Assembly: GCF_000949475.1 (NCBI RefSeq)
Contig: NZ_JRHC01000001.1
Span: forward strand, 1,550,001-1,614,000
Direction: 5' to 3'
From: Draconibacterium sediminis
GTDB lineage: Bacteria; Bacteroidota; Bacteroidia; Bacteroidales; Prolixibacteraceae
Length of the DNA: 64,000 nt
The translations under genes and the position numbers were made by a program. The stretch's first letter is position 1; every line of letters starts with the position of its first letter. Positions 18,940 to 27,144 of the stretch are shown piece after piece. The notes beneath the pieces were generated by a model that searched no databases, was not told where the DNA came from, and saw only the letters and a program-made list of their open reading frames with translations.

Positions 18940-20097
18940 ATGAAACGAATTGTAATTTTATTTATGGCTTGTTTTTTGGCTGGTCAGGTTTTTTCCCAAA
19001 CTACATTTAACGGACTGGAAATGAATATGGGAAATCTTTACCGATTGTCCGATGCTCAAACACGCTCAATCAGTCCCGAGAACTTTACCGGTGAAAAAGG
19101 AAAGGGAGGTATGGCTATTCCGAATCCGGATGCTCCTGTAAATACTGCAAATGCATCTCAAGCTGCACGGGATTTGGGACAAGGCTGGAAGGTCAATCCT
19201 TATGTACGAATTAAACCGGGAGAAACTTTCACGTTGGCAGAAATTAATGGCCCGGGTGCGATTCAACATATTTGGATGACGCCTACAGGGAATTGGCGTT
19301 TTTCTATTATACGGATTTATTATGATGATGAAGAAACGCCATCAGTAGAAGTACCAGTAGGTGACTTTTTTGCGATGGGTTGGGGAGAGTATGCACCACT
19401 TGTATCGCAGGCTGTTTGTGTGAATCCGGGTAGCGCTTTTAATTGTTACTGGCCTATGCCTTTTCGCAAAAAATGTAAAATCACGATGGAGAACATCAAC
19501 GACATGAATGAGATGCGGTTATACTACCAAATTGATTATACCCTGACAGATGTGCCAGACGATGCAGCCTATTTTCATGCTCAATTTAACAGAGCAAATC
19601 CCAATGAAACATCTGATTATACAATCATCGATAAAATTAAGGGAAAAGGACATTTTGTAGGACTTTACCTAGCTTGGGGAGTTAATAATAAAGGCTGGTG
19701 GGGTGAAGGAGAAATAAAATTCTTCATCGATGGAGATGGAAAATTCCCTACAATTTGCGGTACTGGTACCGAAGATTATTTCTGCGGTTCATATAATTTT
19801 GACAGAGAAGGACAATACAAGGAATTTTGTACTCCCTATGCCGGTCTGCATCAGGTTATTCGTCCGGATGGAACATATAAGTCCCAACAGCGGTTTGGGC
19901 TTTATCGATGGCACATTGTAGATCCAATTCGGTTTGAAGAAGATTTAAAAGTTACCATACAAGATTTGGGATGGAGACATGGCCGAAGATATTTGCCACA
20001 GAAGTCCGATATATCCTCGGTTGCATTTTGGTACCAGGCTGAACCACATGCAAGTTTCCCTGAACTGCCTGAATGGGAGGAGCTTGAAGTTAATTAG
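18940..20097 (+). CDS. DUF2961/GH172-family protein, single domain
   Basis: A 385-residue protein with a cleavable signal peptide (ends near VFSQ, residue 20) and one GH172/DUF2961 domain. The catalytic glutamates are visible as WWGEG (Glu256) and GTGTEDYFCG (Glu278), 22 residues apart. VEVPVGDFFAMGWG and the WPMPFRKKCKI segment are family hallmarks shared with the longer neighbour. It is close in size to characterised single-domain GH172 enzymes. Unlike its neighbour it lacks a lipobox, so it may be soluble in the periplasm. The pair may split an extracellular and a periplasmic step, an inference from signal types. Confidence 0.86.
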   Translation: MKRIVILFMACFLAGQVFSQTTFNGLEMNMGNLYRLSDAQTRSISPENFTGEKGKGGMAIPNPDAPVNTANASQAARDLGQGWKVNPYVRIKPGETFTLAEINGPGAIQHIWMTPTGNWRFSIIRIYYDDEETPSVEVPVGDFFAMGWGEYAPLVSQAVCVNPGSAFNCYWPMPFRKKCKITMENINDMNEMRLYYQIDYTLTDVPDDAAYFHAQFNRANPNETSDYTIIDKIKGKGHFVGLYLAWGVNNKGWWGEGEIKFFIDGDGKFPTICGTGTEDYFCGSYNFDREGQYKEFCTPYAGLHQVIRPDGTYKSQQRFGLYRWHIVDPIRFEEDLKVTIQDLGWRHGRRYLPQKSDISSVAFWYQAEPHASFPELPEWEELEVN

Positions 20098-20164
20098 TAA
20101 GGATGACGGCATGCCTCAATTGCAAGGTGTTATACAACTGAAAGAGAATAAAACCTGACATAAA

Positions 20165-21433
20165 ATGAATAAAACTAAAACCTTCTTGATAAGAGGATTT
20201 ACATGGGGAATTACGTTACTTATTTTTGTTTCCTGTGCAAATTCCGGAGGAAAAAAATCAAACCAAGTGAATAAATTACTTAATGGGTTCGAACAAGGAA
20301 CTTATGGATATGATGTTGCTTTCTTAAAAGAGAATAACATTGAAACAGTAGAGTTAAAAGATGAGAATACCGGTGCGATGGTTCTACTTGCTCCCGGATA
20401 TCAGGGGCGGGTAATGACCTCGTCGGCCAATAAAGAAAAGGGGAATAGTTATGGTTGGATAAATTATGATTTAATTCAATCAGGCGAGGTAAGTGAACAG
20501 TTTAATCCGGTAGGAGGAGAAGAACGGTTCTGGCTGGGGCCGGAAGGTGGTCCTTTCTCCATTTATTTCGAAAAAGGGAAAGAACAAGTTCATTCCAACT
20601 GGAAAGTTCCCGCGGTAATTGATACGGAGCGATTTGATATCAAGGATAAAAGTAGCGCGCATGTTACTTTTGAGAAAAACACCGAACTAATAAATGCTTC
20701 CGGCACTCATTTCAATTTTTCAATTAGACGAACCATCGAGCTTCTGTCAGAAGATACTCTTTCAACGCTGTTCGAAGCTGATTTCCCGTCAGATATTCTT
20801 GATGTTGTTGCTTACCAGTCGGAAAATACCATTACTAACCAGGGAGATAAAGCCTGGAATAAAGATGGCGGTTTGTTGTCGATATGGTTATTGTCAATGT
20901 TCAATCCTTCTCCAACAACAACAGTTTTTATCCCATACGAAACAGGTGCAGCGGGCACAGTAGTGAACGATGAATATTTCGGGAAAGTGCCATCGGATCG
21001 TTTGATTGTAGAACCGGGTACAATCTATTTTAAAATTGATGGCAGGTATCGCAGTAAGATCGGTATCCCACCGGGAAGAGCACAAAATATGTGCGGGAGC
21101 TATGATTCCGAAAAGAACATACTTACACTGGTATGGGGGTCATTACCTAAAGAAAAGGCTGAATATGTAAACTCACAATGGGGAGATCAGGACGATCCTT
21201 ATGACGGAGATGCTGTTAATGCGTATAATGATGGTCCGCTGGAGGATGGTTCTATCATGGGGCCATTTTACGAGATAGAGACTTCATCGCCGGGAGCAAT
21301 GCTTCAGCCGGGACAATCTCTTACACATATTCAAAGGGTTGTACATGTCCAGGGTGATCCGATTCAAATGGCCGGATTAGTTAACGACCTATTCAATTTA
21401 AACCTGCATTCCATCTCACAAAAGTTTAATTAA
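20165..21433 (+). CDS. DUF6786-like lipoprotein, mutarotase-like fold likely
   Basis: A 422-residue lipoprotein (lipobox near LIFVSC). I recognise the pattern of the DUF6786 family: an N-terminal APGYQGRVMTSS segment, then GGEERFWLGPEGGPFSIYF, and a beta-rich body. These proteins recur beside sulfatases and glycan enzymes in Bacteroidota, and their fold resembles aldose 1-epimerases, but no reaction is established to my knowledge. It sits between the GH172 pair and the sugar symporter, which suggests handling of a released sugar. Function is not assigned. Confidence 0.6.
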   Translation: MNKTKTFLIRGFTWGITLLIFVSCANSGGKKSNQVNKLLNGFEQGTYGYDVAFLKENNIETVELKDENTGAMVLLAPGYQGRVMTSSANKEKGNSYGWINYDLIQSGEVSEQFNPVGGEERFWLGPEGGPFSIYFEKGKEQVHSNWKVPAVIDTERFDIKDKSSAHVTFEKNTELINASGTHFNFSIRRTIELLSEDTLSTLFEADFPSDILDVVAYQSENTITNQGDKAWNKDGGLLSIWLLSMFNPSPTTTVFIPYETGAAGTVVNDEYFGKVPSDRLIVEPGTIYFKIDGRYRSKIGIPPGRAQNMCGSYDSEKNILTLVWGSLPKEKAEYVNSQWGDQDDPYDGDAVNAYNDGPLEDGSIMGPFYEIETSSPGAMLQPGQSLTHIQRVVHVQGDPIQMAGLVNDLFNLNLHSISQKFN

Positions 21434-21450
21434 TTGACGCATAAAACATC

Positions 21451-22881
21451 ATGGAAAAACAACCTATCGTTGCGAAAAATATTATACTACCATTTATTCT
21501 TTTAACCACACTGTTCTTCGCCTGGGCAATTCCGAATAATATGACTGATACCATGTTGGCAGCATTTAAAAGGATAATGAGTCTTACGGACGCCAAGACC
21601 GCCTGGATACAACTGTCTTGTTACTTGCTCGGTTATGGAGGGCTGGCCATACCAGCAGCGCTTTTTATAAAAAAATACACCTATAAATCCGGGGTGTTAT
21701 TGGGCCTTGGCATGTATGCATTGGGTACATTTATGTTTTATCCTGCAATGCAACTGGCTTACGTTAATATCAACATTAGTTTTATGATGTTTCTGCTATC
21801 CTTGTTTGTACTTTTTGCCGGGCTGTCTATTCTCGAAACATCCACAAATAACTATGTCTTCGCAATTGGTCATGAGTCGACTGCAACACAACGATTGAAT
21901 TTGGCTCAGTCATTCAATCCTTTTGGTGCAATAACAGGTGTTATTTTGAGCCAGGTATTTGTCCTGTCTCAACTAAATACGATGAATGCCGAGGAAAGGA
22001 CTTTGCTTCCAAAAGACGAATTACTCAGGATTCAGGTTGGAGAACTAAATGCAGTAACCATGACCTATATGGGTCTAGGGCTAGCAATGGTTGGTCTTTT
22101 TCTGGCCATTTATTTTACCCGGATGCCTAAAATGAAAGAAGGGGAGAAAAATCTTGATTTTGCAGGTACTTTTTGCAGATTGATTAAAAACAAGAACTAT
22201 GTGTGGGGGGTTTTTGCCCAATTTCTTTATGTAGGAGCTCAAATAGCCGTTTGGTCGTTCGTAATCAGGTACGTCATGCAGCAGTTTAACCTTGATGCAG
22301 CAGTTAACAACCTGGGACCCAATCCTAATATGAATAGTATCGTGGATACGCTGCGCGGTATTGAACCAATAGCTGCAGGCTTTTACAATGTTACCGAATG
22401 GTTGGGATTAAAGGCTTTTTTACCTAGAACAGCAGAACAAGCAGGGGCTACCTATTATATTCTTTCTCTTATTCTTTTTGTAGTTGGAAGGTTTTTATGC
22501 ACAGGCTTAATGCGTTATTTCAAACCAAGAACACTTTTAACAATTCTTGCAGTTTTAGCAGTCATTTTTAGTGTTATTACCATTTATGCCGAAGGCTGGA
22601 TTGGGGTTTATGCGCTAATGTGTATTTCGGGATGCATGTCGCTAATGTTTCCGACAATTTATGGCTTGGGTATGAGAGGCTTGGGCGAGGACACAAAAAT
22701 TGGAGGAGCAGGAATGGTAATGGCCATCGCCGGTGCTGCTGTTTTAACACAAATTCAGGGAATTGTTTCCGATCAATCGGGAAGTATCAAAATGGCCTTC
22801 TGGGTTCCGGCCGTTGCTTTTATAGTCATTGCCTACTACAGTGCAGTCGTAAGTAGGAAGTATTTATCTACTAAGGATTAA
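21451..22881 (+). CDS. FucP-like sugar:proton symporter (MFS, FHS family)
   Basis: A 476-residue, 12-helix inner-membrane carrier of the fucose-galactose-glucose:H+ symporter family. Residues equivalent to the two acidic groups essential in E. coli FucP are present: Asp33 in NNMTDTM and Glu129 in LSILETSTNN. The RLNLAQSFNPFGAITG signature is also intact. It starts 18 bases after the DUF6786-like gene, so it is very probably in the same operon and imports the monosaccharide produced by the locus. FHS members carry L-fucose, glucose/galactose or N-acetylglucosamine, so the substrate is open. About 45 extra residues in the middle loop (around 280-315) exceed the E. coli length. Confidence 0.9.
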   Translation: MEKQPIVAKNIILPFILLTTLFFAWAIPNNMTDTMLAAFKRIMSLTDAKTAWIQLSCYLLGYGGLAIPAALFIKKYTYKSGVLLGLGMYALGTFMFYPAMQLAYVNINISFMMFLLSLFVLFAGLSILETSTNNYVFAIGHESTATQRLNLAQSFNPFGAITGVILSQVFVLSQLNTMNAEERTLLPKDELLRIQVGELNAVTMTYMGLGLAMVGLFLAIYFTRMPKMKEGEKNLDFAGTFCRLIKNKNYVWGVFAQFLYVGAQIAVWSFVIRYVMQQFNLDAAVNNLGPNPNMNSIVDTLRGIEPIAAGFYNVTEWLGLKAFLPRTAEQAGATYYILSLILFVVGRFLCTGLMRYFKPRTLLTILAVLAVIFSVITIYAEGWIGVYALMCISGCMSLMFPTIYGLGMRGLGEDTKIGGAGMVMAIAGAAVLTQIQGIVSDQSGSIKMAFWVPAVAFIVIAYYSAVVSRKYLSTKD

Positions 22882-23045
22882 AAAGTCTACGTTTATGAAA
22901 AATCAATAAAAATGTCGAAATTAGATCTTAGTGGATAGTAATTACTCATATGGAACCAGATAAGTATTTGCAAATAAGACCACTAGAGTCTGATTGGTTT
23001 TTACTTTGTAGGTATTAAAGCAAAACTTATAATTGCATTGTTTCT

Positions 23046-23985
23046 ATGGTGAACATCACAGGTTTCAAAAGCCTTTTTACTTTGGACATTTTTGCGTACA
23101 GCTGCTATGGCAACCAAAATGCTAGCACTCCAGCAATTGATAAGTTGGCCGAAGAAAGAGTCCGTTTTACCTATGCATTCTCAACCGGAACAGTTTGTTC
23201 TTCAAAAGAAATACCATAATAACCGGTGTGCGCACCTATGAAATAGGAACTGGAAATCATCACATTAACTTTCCAATCTCTTCGTTTATTCCTGGCTTTC
23301 CGTGTTATTTGCAACAAGAAGGATATTACGTAATAAATAATGTCAAAACTGACTACAACGTTGGTAATGTAGAAGTATTTACAAAAGAAGCGTGGAACGA
23401 AAGTTCGAACAAAGCAGGTTGGTGGAAACGTAAACCTGGGCAGCCCTTTTTTACTGTTGTTAATTTCGAAGATTCGCACCAATCTTGAACAATTACAAAT
23501 CCATACGAATGGTACCGGAATAATATATGGGAAAAATTGTTGGTATTGGACAGAATTGGTGAAACAGAATTTGACACGCCTCCTATTTGCGGTGATCGTG
23601 ATGAAAAAATAATTTGCGTACAGTACTTTAATTTTCTTTTTTGCCGATCACGGCGAGAGAGCCTCGTGGAAAGACCAATGGTATTAATTATGATTATCGG
23701 GTGCCTTTTGTAATCTGGTTTCCCGAAATGTATAAACAACTTTCACCTGGGGGAACGAGTGGGTTTATGACTGATGAGTTAATTGATTTTGGTGATTTGG
23801 TGCCAATTGTAATTAGCCTTGCCAGTGGTGGGCTTCCCGATTATTTGAAAGGTCGGATTTTGATGGGCAAAAACCGTTCGGAAACGACCGAGCATTTAAT
23901 TTAATCAACCGACCGTTCCGATAATGGAATAGATATGGTCCGTAGTATTACGGATGGAAAATATGTACTAAAGAAATTATAGGCC
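23046..23985 (+). pseudogene. Decayed sulfatase gene
   Basis: Three frames read in turn as one sulfatase. 23046-23200 gives SCYGNQNASTPAIDKLAEER and FSTGTVCS. A one-base shift falls right at the FGly motif, after which the next frame reads RNTIITGVRTYEIGTGNHHI and continues to PFFTVVNFEDSHQS, ending in a stop. Near 23640-23904 another frame reads RVPFVIWFPEMYKQL and FMTDELIDFGDLVP, a sulfatase C-terminal region. The total of about 940 bases is well short of the roughly 1500 of an intact gene, so internal sequence is also missing. It lies just after the FucP-like gene and was probably the last enzyme of PUL1. No functional sulfatase can be made from it. Confidence 0.85.
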
Positions 23986-24049
23986 ATTTATTCCAGCGCA
24001 ACGCTATTTTCGATATTGTTTGAAAAAAACGGATTTAAGGTAATAAAAC

Positions 24050-24084
24050 AAGGTCGTTTAAGCTAAAGCAAACGACCTTTTATT
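24050..24084. terminator. Bidirectional terminator between PUL1 and the beta-propeller gene
   Basis: AAGGTCGTTT (24050-24059) and AAACGACCTT (24070-24079) form a perfect 10-bp stem with a 10-base loop. T-rich sequence follows on the plus strand and also on the minus strand (complement of TAATAAAAC), so it can end transcripts from both convergent sides. Confidence 0.8.
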
Positions 24085-24102
24085 CTATCGGGTAATAAAC
24101 CT

Positions 24103-26472
24103 TTATGGTTCAGGTTCAAATCTTCTTCTGCGCATAAACTTTTCTTTCTCGTTAACCGGATTTGCGTCCATCACAAAAACCCCACGGCCATGTGTGGCAA
24201 TTATAATCATGTTGTCGCGCGGATGAATTTGCAGATCGTGTACATATGCGAAAGGCAGGTCGCCCAATACGTTCCAGCTGGCACCTTTGTCTTTGCTGAT
24301 ATAAACGGATGCGTCAGTTCCCAGGTATAAAATCTCGGGATTGAACGGGTCTTCGCGAATAACGTTAACCGGACCAACAGGAATTTTACCGGAAATGTCC
24401 TCCCAGGTTTCTCCAAAATCGGTCGATTTCCATACGTATACCTGGAAGTCATCATCACGTCTGCCGGTCTGTGTCATGTAAACGGTTCCCAGTTCGTATT
24501 TCGATGCAACGATTCTGGACACCCAGCGCTGAGGCACGGCTCCGTTTCTTATTTCGTTCCAGTTTTTCCCTCCGTCTTTTGTGCGCCAAATTCGGCCATC
24601 GTCAGTTCCGGCATAAAGTAAACCATGTAAAAGCGGCGATTCATCCAAAGTCTGGATGGTTTGATAATTAATATCTCCGAACTTATTGGGATTGTTAAAA
24701 GTTAAGTCGTGGCTAATTTTTTCCCATGTACTTCCTTTGTCCACTGATTTCATAACGTACTGGGTGCCAAAATAAATAATGTCGTTGTTGTGTGCTGACA
24801 TTACAATTGGTGAAACCCACTGTCCGCGCAAGGCCGGTTCATCAGGATAATTCGGAGGAAGTACCTGTTTGGTGCTCGCCGGATAACTATCCACTTTGGC
24901 ACGGGCCAGATTCCCGTAAAATACGCTGGCATAAACGGTGTTATTATCGCGCGGATCAATTACGTGTGTGCTTCCTTCGGCTCCCAAAGTGTGTTCAAAT
25001 TTAACTTGTCGGGCCCTGTCTCTTCCATACGAAAGATCTACTGTTCCGTAATAACTGTGATGATCCTGTATTGAGCCGAATACGCGAAATGGTGTGCTGT
25101 AATCAAAAGCTACATTATAAAATTGTGCAAGAGGCAGCGGTTCAATAGGGTGTTTCCATGTGTCACCTTTATCGTAAGATATCGAAATTCCTCCATCTTG
25201 TGCATCAATAATATAGTTAGGGTTGTTCGGATCGATCCAAAGTCCGTGGTGGTCGGCATGCGGTTCGCGAATGCTTGTGAATGTTTTTCCTCCGTCAGTT
25301 GATTTGTTCAACCATATGCCCAGGGTATAGATGGTGTTCTCATCTTTCGGATCAATTCTGATCTGACCGAAAACCCAACCATATGTTCCCGAATGATTTT
25401 CCATATATACTTTTGTCTCAGGAGTTAACCCACTGGTTTTCTCCCATGTCTCTCCGGCGTTTATTGATTTGTAAACTGTGGCACCTTTTATTACATCTTG
25501 TTTCTGACGGTTGTATGAGTCCAGTTCTCCTTTTTCTGCCTTGTAAGCAATTTCATAATTATCGAGTAAAGCGTAGAGGACATTTGGGTTGCTTGGCGAA
25601 ATGTCAATCCCTATGCGTCCGCGATTTTTTGCTTCAGGCAAACCTTTATTGATTTGTTTCCAGTTCTTCCCTCCGTCGGTTGATTTCCAGATTCCACAGT
25701 GCCTGGTTTTTTCGAACGTTCTCGGGTCGTTCCATTTCAGGCGCATTCTTTCCCAGCTTGTGGCGTAAATTGTTTCCGGGTTTGAAGGATCAAGCACCAG
25801 GTCGAATACGCCGGTGTTTTCATCTATTTCCAGGATTTTATCCCATGTTTCTCCTCCGTCGGTAGTTTTGTATAATCCACGTTCTTTATTGGGGGTCCAT
25901 TCGTGGCCAGTTGCCGCAACGTAAACGATATCTGAATTTGAGGGATGTACTCTAACTCTTCCAATAGTATGAGTGTTTTCCAAACCCATTGCTTTCCACG
26001 ATTTTCCTCCGTCGGTGGTTTTAAATATACCACATCCGGCATTCGAGCTTCTGAAAATGTTCGCTTCACCGGTTCCAACCCAAACAACATCATTGTTTTG
26101 AGGGTCGATAGCCAGGTCGCCAATGGAAGCGGTAGGCATTTCATCAAACACGGATTCAAAAGTCGTTCCTTCATTTACCGATTTCCAAACGCCTCCGGTT
26201 GCTGATCCGACCCAAATGGTGTACTGGTTGCCTCGTGGTGAAATGGCTTCAACATCAGTACATCTGCCACTAATATTTGTGGGGCCAATATATTGCCAAT
26301 GATGATCTTTGTAGGGCGATGATTCTGCGAATTCCTTTTGCTGGCTGAACATTTTTATTCGCTCTGTTCCTGATAATACAGGTTTCTTTTCCTGCGCATA
26401 GCTGGCAAAAGTGGCAAGAATGAGAATTGACGCAAGCCCTTTTGTAAAGATGGTTTTTAGATTTTTTTTCAT
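24103..26472 (-). CDS. Secreted BNR/VPS10-type beta-propeller protein
   Basis: A 789-residue exported protein with a signal peptide (cleavage near SYAQ, residue 27). The body consists of repeated Asp-box units such as TTDGGKSWK, TTDGGETWD, STDGGKNWK and KSVDKGSTWEK, typical of sortilin/VPS10 and sialidase-like propellers. Most such proteins in Bacteroidota have no known substrate and are annotated as glycosyl hydrolase-like or WD40/YVTN repeat proteins. No sialidase arginine triad can be pointed to, so enzymatic activity is not claimed. The protein ends shortly after the last repeat in a basic then acidic tail (FMRRRRFEPEP), without the C-terminal sorting domain often found in longer relatives. 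It is transcribed alone, convergent with PUL1. Confidence 0.8.
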   Translation of the reverse strand: MKKNLKTIFTKGLASILILATFASYAQEKKPVLSGTERIKMFSQQKEFAESSPYKDHHWQYIGPTNISGRCTDVEAISPRGNQYTIWVGSATGGVWKSVNEGTTFESVFDEMPTASIGDLAIDPQNNDVVWVGTGEANIFRSSNAGCGIFKTTDGGKSWKAMGLENTHTIGRVRVHPSNSDIVYVAATGHEWTPNKERGLYKTTDGGETWDKILEIDENTGVFDLVLDPSNPETIYATSWERMRLKWNDPRTFEKTRHCGIWKSTDGGKNWKQINKGLPEAKNRGRIGIDISPSNPNVLYALLDNYEIAYKAEKGELDSYNRQKQDVIKGATVYKSINAGETWEKTSGLTPETKVYMENHSGTYGWVFGQIRIDPKDENTIYTLGIWLNKSTDGGKTFTSIREPHADHHGLWIDPNNPNYIIDAQDGGISISYDKGDTWKHPIEPLPLAQFYNVAFDYSTPFRVFGSIQDHHSYYGTVDLSYGRDRARQVKFEHTLGAEGSTHVIDPRDNNTVYASVFYGNLARAKVDSYPASTKQVLPPNYPDEPALRGQWVSPIVMSAHNNDIIYFGTQYVMKSVDKGSTWEKISHDLTFNNPNKFGDINYQTIQTLDESPLLHGLLYAGTDDGRIWRTKDGGKNWNEIRNGAVPQRWVSRIVASKYELGTVYMTQTGRRDDDFQVYVWKSTDFGETWEDISGKIPVGPVNVIREDPFNPEILYLGTDASVYISKDKGASWNVLGDLPFAYVHDLQIHPRDNMIIIATHGRGVFVMDANPVNEKEKFMRRRRFEPEP

Positions 26473-26797
26473 TGTTGATATGGTTTTGAATTTCCAAATA
26501 TTGTTTCAGCTGGTGTGAAAATGACAAGGTATGTAATATATTGATAACATTTGAATGGTACATCATAACATTGATTATCATTATAACAATTGTTTTAATG
26601 ATGATAGTTTTTTCGATGTTAGGAGATGGTTGACCAGCTTTTAAAATCGTTTATAAGATCACAAAGAATTGACTAATGTTAGCTATCAGAGGATTGGCTG
26701 AAAAACAATTTGTGTTTGGCGTACTCTGTGAACACGATCGCCAATATTTTTTATTGGGAGGAATATTGCAGATGGGAATTGTCAAAAATGCAGACAT

Positions 26798-26922
26798 AAA
26801 AAATGCCCTCGCGGGCAAAAAGGAAGGGGAAAGCTCTATGGACGCTTTTTGAAGATGATTGATAATTTACAAACCCCTAAACACAAAACCAATCATAAAT
26901 ACAGAAGTCGCTTTCCCCTTTT
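26798..26922 (-). ncRNA. Candidate structured small RNA or leader element with its own terminator
   Basis: On the minus strand the transcript would contain a long closing stem formed by AAGGGGAAAGC and GCTTTCCCCTT (plus-strand 26910-26920 and 26824-26834, 11 perfect pairs). A GAC/GTC extension and an internal loop follow, then a second stem ATGATTG/CAATCAT (26890-26896 with 26855-26861). Just downstream a TGCCC/GGGCA hairpin (26804-26817) precedes six Ts in the minus direction, an intrinsic terminator with no T-run on the plus strand. TATATTTG on the minus strand (26966-26973) is a plausible -7 box. It could be a free small RNA of about 160 nucleotides or an attenuator for the propeller gene 330 bases on. 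Confidence 0.5.
26804..26817 (-). terminator. Intrinsic terminator of the candidate small RNA
   Basis: TGCCC TCGC GGGCA hairpin. On the minus strand it is followed by TTTTTTA (complement of 26797-26803). On the plus strand it is followed by purines, so the polarity is minus. Confidence 0.65.
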
Positions 26923-26965
26923 AAGTTTTACTTATTGAAAATAAAACCAACCATTAAATCAATAG

Positions 26966-26973
26966 CAAATATA
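26966..26973 (-). promoter_or_regulatory. Possible -7 box for the candidate small RNA
   Basis: The minus-strand reading TATATTTG matches TAnnTTTG. A convincing TTTG -33 element is not seen 19-21 bases upstream, so this is tentative. Confidence 0.35.
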
Positions 26974-27120
26974 AGGAAATGATTAAAGCAGAAAAGCTTT
27001 GTAAAACATAAAATCACTTCTGTGTATATAAAAAAGGTTGGTTTTCCCAAAATGGGAAAAACTATGTTTATTTGGGAAATCACTGCTAAAGCAATAATAA
27101 TGCAGTATTGATTATTGAAT

Positions 27121-27128
27121 TATATTTG
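27121..27128 (+). promoter_or_regulatory. -7 promoter box of rlmD
   Basis: TATATTTG matches TAnnTTTG and lies only 16 bases before the GTG start at 27145, so the transcript would have a very short or absent leader. The box lies inside the longer TTG-initiated frame, which argues for the downstream start. Confidence 0.5.
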
Positions 27129-27144
27129 CGCAAAATTAGAAAGC

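Noticed and set aside
24103-26472. Assigning the beta-propeller as a sialidase
   Set aside because: Asp-box repeats are present but the arginine triad and FRIP motif of sialidases were not identifiable, so only the fold is claimed.
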